In this document: piece after piece, positions 1-4,855 of the stretch
Layout: each line of letters starts with the position of its first letter
How positions within the stretch are numbered: the first letter of the stretch is position 1
From: Crinalium sp049646245
GTDB taxonomy: Bacteria; Cyanobacteriota; Cyanobacteriia; Cyanobacteriales; PCC-9333
Reading direction: 5' to 3'
Length of the DNA stretch: 6,379 bases
Assembly: GCA_049646245.1 (NCBI GenBank)
Contig: JBARVL010000125.1
Span: 1 to 6,379 of the forward strand
The notes under the pieces: generated by a model
Database searches by the model: none
Told to the model about the DNA's origin: nothing
What the model saw: only the letters and a program-made list of their open reading frames with translations
Made by a program: the position numbers and the translations under genes

Positions 1-48
1 CAAGCTTTGATTGATTTAGCGGACTATGTTTTGCGCCGTATTTACTAA
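1..48 (+). CDS. C-terminal fragment of an unidentified protein
   Basis: The first frame is open from the left edge to a TAA at 46-48 and reads QALIDLADYVLRRIY. The other two + frames stop within the first 15 bases. The helical, hydrophobic-basic ending is a plausible protein C-terminus, but 15 residues are too few to name a family. The gene would lie on the same strand as the following DUF29 gene, 131 nt away, with two hairpins between them, so co-transcription is possible but not shown. The stretch could also be open by chance. Confidence 0.45.
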   Translation, partial: QALIDLADYVLRRIY

Positions 49-97
49 AATAAACCCAGATATGATATTAGGAGCGCATATTTAAAAAATCAGTGAG

Positions 98-124
98 GAA
101 TTAGCTATTAGTACAAGCTAATTC
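98..124. repeat. Perfect 9-bp inverted repeat (hairpin)
   Basis: GAATTAGCT (98-106) and AGCTAATTC (116-124) are exact reverse complements around a 9-nt loop. It lies 50 nt after the stop at 46-48, so it could end or stabilise the transcript of the upstream gene. No T-run follows, so it is not a classical intrinsic terminator. Confidence 0.5.
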
Positions 125-150
125 AATCTCTAACCCCACCCCTTAACTTT

Positions 151-170
151 CTCCGGTGTTGACACCGGAG
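151..170. promoter_or_regulatory. GC-rich leader hairpin next to the DUF29 ribosome binding site
   Basis: CTCCGGTGT (151-159) and ACACCGGAG (162-170) are perfect complements; as RNA this gives an 8-bp stem with a TTGA loop. The last four bases of the stem, GGAG, are themselves Shine-Dalgarno-like, and a free GGAGG follows at 171-175. The hairpin ends 9 nt before the TTG at 180. It could expose or mask the ribosome binding site, or be the end of an interspersed repeat. The structure is plain in the sequence; a regulatory role is inference. Confidence 0.5.
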
Positions 171-179
171 GGAGGATAA

Positions 180-713
180 TTGGCAAACTATATGACACAA
201 GAACTAATAGATTTAAAAAATAGCATTTTAGAGGGAAGATACGCAGATGCTTTGGTAATTGTAGATGAGTTAGAGGGAATGAGTAGACAAGCGATCCTGC
301 GTAATATTGAATCTTTTTTACTCAGACTGTTGATTCATTTAATTAAAAATCAAGTTGAAAAAAGATTAACAAATTCTTGGGTAGCTTCAATTTCAGATTC
401 AATCCGACAGATTAAAAAACTTAATTTGCAAGATAATAAGACAAATTATTATATTAAGCTAGACGAATGGGAAGCTTTGATTGAAGATGAATTTGAGGCG
501 GCGATTGATGCTGCAAGTGTAGAAGCGTATGATGGCGACTACACTCCGTTTCAGTTGTTAGAAATGGTGGATAAAACACAAGTAATAATTACGGCTCAAA
601 AATTGCTGAATTTGACTTATGAGTATTCGGCAAAGACGTTGCCGACAATTATTAAACAATGTATAGAGGAGTTGCCTGGTGGGGAAGAGTGGAAACAGGG
701 GAGGTATAAATAA
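180..713 (+). CDS. DUF29 family protein of unknown function
   Basis: This 177-residue, acidic, mainly helical, soluble protein matches the DUF29 family as I know it, a family greatly expanded in cyanobacteria and without an established function. The family pattern is visible: an N-terminal helix with a DLKNSILEGRYADAL segment (about 11-25), the VDELEGMSR element (28-36), the SFLLRLLIHLIKNQ helix (45-58) and NSWVASISDSI (65-75). There is no signal peptide or membrane span. The TTG start is chosen because GGAGG (171-175) lies 4 nt and GGAG (167-170) 9 nt upstream. The ATG at 192 (residue 5) would sit 16 nt from GGAGG, which is rather far, but cannot be excluded. The gene stands alone on its strand and converges on argJ across a 14-bp inverted repeat. 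Its sequence is more AT-rich than argJ. Some DUF29 genes lie in accessory regions, but nothing here shows a toxin-antitoxin partner. Confidence 0.85.
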   Translation: MANYMTQELIDLKNSILEGRYADALVIVDELEGMSRQAILRNIESFLLRLLIHLIKNQVEKRLTNSWVASISDSIRQIKKLNLQDNKTNYYIKLDEWEALIEDEFEAAIDAASVEAYDGDYTPFQLLEMVDKTQVIITAQKLLNLTYEYSAKTLPTIIKQCIEELPGGEEWKQGRYK

Positions 714-742
714 GGGAAAAATTGGCAACTGATTTTGTAGCG

Positions 743-781
743 GATATAGCGGATGAGTTATCAGTAATCATCCGCTATATC
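743..781. terminator. 14-bp perfect inverted repeat between convergent genes, probable bidirectional terminator
   Basis: GATATAGCGGATGA (743-756) and TCATCCGCTATATC (768-781) are exact reverse complements around an 11-nt loop. The repeat lies 30 nt after the DUF29 stop and 24 nt after the end of argJ on the other strand, where a shared terminator is expected. Neither strand has a strong U-run after the stem, so it would act as a weak terminator or as an RNA 3' end stabiliser. The left arm belongs to a short direct repeat, CGGATATAG/CGGATGAG. Confidence 0.6.
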
Positions 782-804
782 TTCTGCGTCGGTTCGTGAA
801 AACT

Positions 805-2046
805 TTAAGTTGTGTACTCGGCGTTGATTTTTACATAGTCATAACTTAAGTCACATCCCCAAGCAATACCCGAAGCGGAACCGTTACCGATGCTGACGGA
901 GATTGAAACAGTATCATCTTTCAGGTATTCACCTGCTGCTTTGGCTTTGAGATAGGCGCTGGCGGCGGGACGATCAAAGGGTAGGGGTTGACCATTTTCC
1001 ATTAATAAGAAATCTCCTAGTTGAATGCGGAGATTTTCTTGATCGAAGGGTATTCCAGCACGTCCTGCTGCTGCTGCAATTCGTCCCCAGTTGGGATCGC
1101 GTCCAAAAATTGCTGATTTAACTAGGGATGAACCGACGATTGTTTTTGCTATTTGACGGGCTGCTTTTTCGTCTGATGCGCCTGTAACTTCTACTTCAAT
1201 TAAACAGGTAGCGCCTTCACCGTCACGGGCGATCGCTTTGGCTAAATGTTGGCATACTGCTGTTAACATTGCTTCCAGTTTTTCGGCTTCTGCGCCCATT
1301 TCGGTGATGGCTGGAGTGCGTGACTCACCGTTAGCTAAAGCTATTAAGGAATCATTGGTGCTAGTATCGCCATCTACGGTGATTTGGTTGAAACTGCGGT
1401 CTGCTGCCCTGCTTAACATTTGCTGCCATAGGGAGGTAGAAACAGCCGCATCGCAGGTAACAAAGGCTAACATGGTTGCCATATTAGGATGAATCATGCC
1501 TGAGCCTTTAGAGATGCCCCCGATGCGTACAGGGCGATCGTGAATGGTAGTTTCTAAGGCTATGGATTTAGTTACTAAATCAGTGGTAATGATGGCTTGG
1601 GCGGCGGCATCGCCTCCTGTGGGAGAAAGCGCATTAACAAGTTGAGGAATGCCAGATTTGAGGGCATCCATGCGAATTCTTTGACCAATGACACCTGTGG
1701 AGGCTAGTAAAACTGATTCAGAAGGAATGTTGAGTGTTTGCGCTACCAACATGGCAGATTCGATGGCATCTATCCAACCTTGGGAACCTGTGGCGGCGTT
1801 GGCTTGTCCTGCGTTGCAGAGGATGGCACGGGCGCTATGTTTAGATTGGAGGCGTTGACGGCAATAGTCTACACAGGCGGCGCGGACATGACTGGTGGTG
1901 AAGACTCCTGCTGCGATCGCTTCTACATCTGAGAAAATTAAAGCTAAATCTGGAAGCCCTGAAGGTTTAAGTCCGGCGGTAATTCCAGCCGCTTTATATC
2001 CTTTGGGTGCTGTCACTGAGCCTGGTATTTCTTGCCAATCAGACAT
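805..2046 (-). CDS. argJ: Arginine biosynthesis bifunctional protein ArgJ (glutamate N-acetyltransferase / amino-acid acetyltransferase)
   Basis: ArgJ moves the acetyl group from N-acetylornithine to glutamate, recycling acetylglutamate in the cytosolic arginine pathway. Bifunctional forms also make acetylglutamate from acetyl-CoA. The 413 residues match the full family length. The precursor cuts itself in the motif KGSGMIHPNMATMLAF (180-195): cleavage is between Ala190 and Thr191, and Thr191 becomes the N-terminal nucleophile of the beta chain. The oxyanion-hole pair Thr117-Gly118 (STGVIG), Lys180, Glu277 (DGEGAT), GRDPNWGRI (315-323) and the C-terminal NAEYTT are all present, so the enzyme looks active. 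Whether it is bifunctional cannot be read from sequence alone, although family members in organisms of this kind often are. The ATG start has AGGAG 5 nt upstream (2052-2056, complement) and a near-consensus promoter further up. The gene is more GC-rich than its neighbours and contains two HIP1 sites. Confidence 0.97.
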   Translation of the reverse strand: MSDWQEIPGSVTAPKGYKAAGITAGLKPSGLPDLALIFSDVEAIAAGVFTTSHVRAACVDYCRQRLQSKHSARAILCNAGQANAATGSQGWIDAIESAMLVAQTLNIPSESVLLASTGVIGQRIRMDALKSGIPQLVNALSPTGGDAAAQAIITTDLVTKSIALETTIHDRPVRIGGISKGSGMIHPNMATMLAFVTCDAAVSTSLWQQMLSRAADRSFNQITVDGDTSTNDSLIALANGESRTPAITEMGAEAEKLEAMLTAVCQHLAKAIARDGEGATCLIEVEVTGASDEKAARQIAKTIVGSSLVKSAIFGRDPNWGRIAAAAGRAGIPFDQENLRIQLGDFLLMENGQPLPFDRPAASAYLKAKAAGEYLKDDTVSISVSIGNGSASGIAWGCDLSYDYVKINAEYTT

Positions 2047-2079
2047 TGTTACTCCTGTCGTCCGCTTGTTTGAGTTGTG

Positions 2080-2108
2080 ATTATATCAAGTTAATTCTTA
2101 CTTGTTAA
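2080..2108 (-). promoter_or_regulatory. Probable sigma-70-type promoter of argJ
   Basis: Read on the minus strand, TTAACA (2108-2103) is followed after exactly 17 nt by TATAAT (2085-2080). This is one mismatch from the -35 consensus and a perfect -10. Transcription would begin near 2073, giving a leader of roughly 27 nt that includes the AGGAG ribosome binding site. No ARG-box-like operator was recognised. Confidence 0.65.
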
Positions 2109-2184
2109 TAAATAAGTTATATTTATTTTTATTGTTTTTGAGCTATGTAAGAGATTTATCGTGCTGATAGGATTTTTTTTTTAA

Positions 2185-2221
2185 CGCAAAGGGCGCAAAG
2201 GTTTCGCAAAGGGCGCAAAGG
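2185..2221. repeat. CGCAAAGGG-type intergenic direct repeat
   Basis: The 17-mer CGCAAAGGGCGCAAAGG occurs twice, at 2185-2201 and 2205-2221, separated by TTT. Each copy is itself a doubled CGCAAAGG. A run of ten T (2173-2182) precedes it. Repeats of this kind are scattered between genes in many cyanobacterial genomes, without a known role. Here it lies in the middle of the divergent argJ-tlyA region, just upstream of the predicted tlyA promoter. Confidence 0.75.
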
Positions 2222-2231
2222 GGGGATTTTT

Positions 2232-2260
2232 TTGAAAACTAAGGTGTAATTAATTATAGT
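2232..2260 (+). promoter_or_regulatory. Probable promoter of tlyA
   Basis: TTGAAA (2232-2237) and TATAGT (2255-2260) are separated by exactly 17 nt. Transcription would start near 2267, leaving a short leader of about 24 nt before the TTG at 2291. It lies immediately downstream of the CGCAAAGGG repeat. Confidence 0.5.
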
Positions 2261-2290
2261 TTTAATATTTTACTGAAAGAGTGGATTTAA

Positions 2291-3106
2291 TTGGCTAAAC
2301 AACGGTTGGATATATTGTTAGTAGAAAGAAATTTATGTGCTTCTCGGCAGCAAGCGCAACGATTAATTCAAGCGGGAGAAGTTCGGGTAAATGAGCAAGT
2401 TATTGATAAGCCTGGAACTGATGTTGATATCTTGTCAAATATTCAGGTTAAGGAGCGATCGCGCTTTGTTTCTAGAGGTGGTGAGAAGTTAGCTAAAGCG
2501 TTAGAATTATTTGCTATTTCTGTAGAAGGACGCATTTGTTTAGATGGTGGAATTTCTACTGGCGGTTTTACTGACTGTTTATTACAAGCTGGCGCAAGTA
2601 AAGTTTATGGTGTTGATGTTGGTTACGGACAAGTTGATTGGCGTTTGCGAAATGATCCGCGAGTAGTGTTAAGAGAAAGAACTAATTTTCGCTATCTTAA
2701 ATTATCTGATTTATATGGTGAGGGTGATATTATTCCTGATTTGGGTGTGGTAGATGTATCGTTTATTTCTTTAACAAAAGTTTTACCTGCTTTGTGGGAA
2801 TTACTGCAAGCCCCGCGTGAGGCAGTTTTGTTGGTTAAGCCACAATTTGAAGTGGGAAAAGCGCGGGTGGGGAAGAAAGGTGTGGTAAGAGATCCTAAAG
2901 ATCATGCAGATGCGATCGCACAAGTTTTACAAACGGCGCAACAATTAGGATGGCAATATCGCGGTTTAAGTTGGTCGCCAATTACTGGTCCTGCTGGTAA
3001 TATTGAATATTTATTATGGCTGAGTATGGATAGTGAAATACTACAGCCTGATTTAGAGATAATTCAACAAGTTACTAATCAGGCTTGTCAGGAATTAAAG
3101 AAGTGA
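2291..3106 (+). CDS. tlyA: TlyA family rRNA (cytidine-2'-O)-methyltransferase
   Basis: TlyA proteins use S-adenosylmethionine to methylate the 2'-OH of rRNA cytidines (C1920 of 23S, and C1409 of 16S in some members); older annotations call them hemolysin A. An S4 RNA-binding domain covers about 4-60 (RLDILLVERNL, SRQQAQRLIQAGEVRVN), followed by SRGGEKL and a Rossmann FtsJ-type domain. The SAM-binding motif is LDGGISTGGFTD (84-95). The K-D-K-E set aligns as Lys67, Asp155 (VVDVSFIS), Lys183 (LVKPQFEVGK) and Glu239 (GPAGNIEY), so the enzyme looks intact. At 271 residues it has the family length. The TTG start is forced: the codon before it (2288-2290) is TAA, and the next residues, AKQRLD, are the normal family beginning. 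The ribosome binding site is weak (GAGTGGA, 2279-2285). The type I or type II substrate range cannot be settled from sequence alone. The gene stands alone behind its own promoter and converges on the GTPase gene. Confidence 0.94.
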   Translation: MAKQRLDILLVERNLCASRQQAQRLIQAGEVRVNEQVIDKPGTDVDILSNIQVKERSRFVSRGGEKLAKALELFAISVEGRICLDGGISTGGFTDCLLQAGASKVYGVDVGYGQVDWRLRNDPRVVLRERTNFRYLKLSDLYGEGDIIPDLGVVDVSFISLTKVLPALWELLQAPREAVLLVKPQFEVGKARVGKKGVVRDPKDHADAIAQVLQTAQQLGWQYRGLSWSPITGPAGNIEYLLWLSMDSEILQPDLEIIQQVTNQACQELKK

Positions 3107-3121
3107 TCAAATTTTTTTGAC

Positions 3122-3149
3122 CGCAGATAAACGCAGATAAACGCAGATG
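3122..3149 (+). repeat. Decanucleotide repeat CGCAGATAAA, about 2.8 copies
   Basis: CGCAGATAAA occurs at 3122-3131 and 3132-3141, and CGCAGATG follows at 3142-3149, with an exact 10-bp period. It fills the 71-nt gap between the convergent tlyA and GTPase genes. Before it, TCAAA (3107-3111) and TTTGA (3116-3120) form only a weak 5-bp stem, so no convincing terminator is seen here. A related array in the opposite orientation lies at 4706-4745. Confidence 0.75.
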
Positions 3150-3158
3150 TTTTTCAAT

Positions 3159-3183
3159 AAAAGCTGAATGCTGACGGCTATAA
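3159..3183 (-). repeat. Heptamer repeat (NNTCAGC)2 overlapping the GTPase stop codon
   Basis: On the minus strand this reads TTATAGC (3183-3177), CGTCAGC (3176-3170), ATTCAGC (3169-3163), then TTTT. The same flanks enclose four NNTCAGC heptamers at 6235-6274 on the + strand. The TTATAGC flank supplies the last codon (TTA, Leu460) and the TAG stop of the GTPase gene. Confidence 0.7.
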
Positions 3184-4560
3184 GTTGATTTTTTGTTGCA
3201 ATTCTTGTCGTAAGCGATAAAGGATAGTATTTGATTCTACTTGGCTAAGAATTTCTGTAATTACGGTATTTGCTCCTAATTGTCCCCAAGTAGCGCCTTG
3301 TTCTAAATAAGCTTTTGCTGCTTTTCCAACTGCATAAGCACCATAACCAGCAATACCGCCTTGTGCGATCGCAATACTTCCATAAGTAAAAATATTACTC
3401 GGATTCTCGCCTGTTGTAAGTGCAGATGCGCTTTTACCTATTCCTAAAAACAAGCTACTACCTAATTCACCTAATAGTAACCCTCCCCCACTGAATAAAA
3501 TTGTTTTCAACAATTTTCCGGCTTCATATCCAGTAATTGGCAGATTATATAATTTAGCTAGGGAGCGAATTAATGCTAAATCTGTAATAGTTCCCCCTAT
3601 AACATCTAAAACTGCAATGGGATTTAGGGCAACGGCTAATGCTTTATATTGGGCATAGCGCCAGATTAATTCTTCTGCTTCAGCCGAAAGTACGTCTACT
3701 GTTTTACTAGCAATATTAGCTTCAGCTTCTCTAGCTTGTACTAAAGCATTTAGTGCTAGGAGCGATCGACCTTCTTTATTAAGTAAGTTTAAAATTTTTT
3801 GTCTTAAATCATCTATCTGAGGTTCAGGTTTTTCCCATTCGTAAGTAACACGCCCATCTTGCCATTCTACCCGCACTTCCATCGGTGCAGGTTCAGCCGC
3901 TACCATCACAATTTCATCTTTAGATAATAATTGTTCAAGGCGTTTTCCAGTAGTAGTATTAACCCCAAGATTTTGTAGTTGTTGGTAAATTGTTTGTCGA
4001 TCTTGTTCTGGATAAAGATCTATCTTATTAAATACTAAAATTAACGGTTTTTGTGATTGTCGTAATTCACACAACGCCTGATACTCTGTGCGGGTGATAT
4101 CACCAGAAATAACAAACAAAATTAAGTCAGCTTGGCGTGCTACCTGAATAGCCATCTCACCCCGCGCTTGCCCATTAATTTCATCTAATCCAGGTGTATC
4201 AATAAATTCTACCTGTACTTTACTTACTTGCTCGTTAGTAACGGGTGGTGTCCAGCGTACAGATTTAGCCCATTGAGTAACGCCATTTAAAGGACCAGTT
4301 TGGAGGATTTTTTGTCCAATTAAAGCATTTAATACTGCTGACTTGCCACGACTTACTAAACCAAAGGCAGCAATGCAAATTACGCCTTGATCTAGTTTTT
4401 CTAAAGTATTACTCAAAACCTCTAACTCATTTCTGACTGCTGCTTGCACTTCTGAGTTGGAAAGTTGTTGATTGTTGCCACGATGGGAATACCACGACAT
4501 AGTTTGTCGTAGACTAGCACGAGCGCGATTTAAGTGAGATTCTTGTTGATTAGTAGCCAC
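3178..4560 (-). CDS. Era/dynamin-like GTPase with C-terminal DUF697 domain
   Basis: This 460-residue P-loop GTPase has an N-terminal helical arm (about 1-60), a GTPase domain (about 61-265) and a hydrophobic DUF697-type region (about 295-440). G1 is GLVSRGKS (67-74), a possible G2 is Thr95, G3 is DTPG (121-124) and G4 is NKID (178-181). A canonical SAK-type G5 is not evident; VAAEPA (220-225) is the likely equivalent. Glycine-rich, hydrophobic segments at about 305-330, 352-375 and 390-412 suggest membrane association. There is no signal peptide. Proteins of this build are widespread in cyanobacteria, but their cellular role is not established. The start is GTG; the frame is open upstream to a TAA (4656-4654) but contains no other ATG, GTG or TTG, and residues 12-25 (RARASLRQTMSWYS) look like the family's normal N-terminus, so the internal ATG (residue 21) is less likely. 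No Shine-Dalgarno sequence precedes it, only a polypyrimidine tract. The kinase gene lies 293 nt upstream on the same strand. Confidence 0.88.
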   Translation of the reverse strand: MATNQQESHLNRARASLRQTMSWYSHRGNNQQLSNSEVQAAVRNELEVLSNTLEKLDQGVICIAAFGLVSRGKSAVLNALIGQKILQTGPLNGVTQWAKSVRWTPPVTNEQVSKVQVEFIDTPGLDEINGQARGEMAIQVARQADLILFVISGDITRTEYQALCELRQSQKPLILVFNKIDLYPEQDRQTIYQQLQNLGVNTTTGKRLEQLLSKDEIVMVAAEPAPMEVRVEWQDGRVTYEWEKPEPQIDDLRQKILNLLNKEGRSLLALNALVQAREAEANIASKTVDVLSAEAEELIWRYAQYKALAVALNPIAVLDVIGGTITDLALIRSLAKLYNLPITGYEAGKLLKTILFSGGGLLLGELGSSLFLGIGKSASALTTGENPSNIFTYGSIAIAQGGIAGYGAYAVGKAAKAYLEQGATWGQLGANTVITEILSQVESNTILYRLRQELQQKINL

Positions 4561-4567
4561 TGTTTTT

Positions 4568-4631
4568 GAGGGAGGGGGGAGGAGAGAGGAGAGAGGAGAG
4601 AGGAGAGAGAGGGGGAAGGGGAAGGGAGGGG
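4568..4631 (+). repeat. 64-nt homopurine tract with (AGGAGAG)4 heptamers
   Basis: All bases from 4568 to 4631 are purines on the + strand. Inside it, AGGAGAG is repeated four times without error (4580-4607), followed by G-rich GGGGAA units. On the mRNA of the GTPase gene (minus strand) it is a polypyrimidine leader ending 8 nt before the GTG. Long mirror-like purine runs of this type can form triplex DNA and are prone to slippage. Confidence 0.9.
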
Positions 4632-4705
4632 TGGAGAAAAAATTTTCTAACTCTTAGTTGTGAGTAAAAACTCCTGATCGTCTAAGATCAAAAATCAATT
4701 ATTAC

Positions 4706-4745
4706 ATCTGTGTCCATCTGTATTTATCTGTGGATATCTGTGGTT
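4706..4745 (-). repeat. Decanucleotide repeat, ATCTG every 10 bp, four copies
   Basis: ATCTG occurs at 4706, 4716, 4726 and 4736, exactly one per 10 bp, with variable bases between (mostly TGTCC, TATTT, TGGAT, TGGTT). Read on the minus strand it is an ACAGAT/CAGAT array related to the CGCAGATAAA array at 3122-3149. The two arrays face each other in opposite orientation on either side of the GTPase gene. Confidence 0.75.
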
Positions 4746-4822
4746 AATTCTCTAACTTTTGGGTTATGGAAGAGACGACTATAAGTTTTAATCCCGAACC
4801 AAAGCATAAAAATTTTTCCTTA

Positions 4823-4855
4823 CTCCTCTCCCCTCCCTCCTCCCTCCTCTCCTCT
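4823..4855 (-). repeat. 33-nt polypurine tract (minus strand) at the kinase 3' end
   Basis: The + strand is pure C/T from 4823 to 4855, so the kinase mRNA carries an A/G run that begins within the TAG stop codon. It is the inverted partner of the tract at 4568-4631. It looks like a very strong Shine-Dalgarno sequence, but only a 27-codon reading frame follows it. Confidence 0.85.

Larger units (their letters stand above)
4561..4853. other. Repeat-rich spacer between kinase and GTPase genes
   Basis: This 293-nt gap holds, from left to right, the homopurine tract, an AT-rich stretch (about 4636-4705) with no promoter I would defend, the ATCTG decanucleotide array (4706-4745), an unremarkable stretch (4746-4822) and a homopyrimidine tract that reaches into the kinase stop codon. 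The two tracts are inverted relative to each other: 4570-4591 matches the complement of 4823-4844 at 20 of 22 positions. No convincing gene or terminator is seen. Confidence 0.7.

Noticed and set aside
1238..1492. Open + strand frame inside argJ
   Set aside because: It lies wholly within the conserved argJ gene on the other strand, has no ribosome binding site and no recognisable protein features. The same applies to the + frames at 1738-1932 and 1895-2080.
2173..2182. Run of ten T as an intrinsic terminator
   Set aside because: No GC-rich hairpin precedes it, and it lies in a divergent region where no transcript is expected to end.
3107..3120. TCAAA-TTTGA dyad with T-run as the tlyA terminator
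   Set aside because: The stem has only five mostly A-T pairs and would not be stable enough to call.
4724..4807. Minus-strand 27-codon frame (MLWFGIKTYS...) after the polypurine tract
   Set aside because: The strong purine tract and AAGGA about 10 nt before its ATG look like a ribosome binding site, but the end of the frame is encoded by the ATCTG repeat array and the peptide resembles nothing known. A chance frame is more likely.
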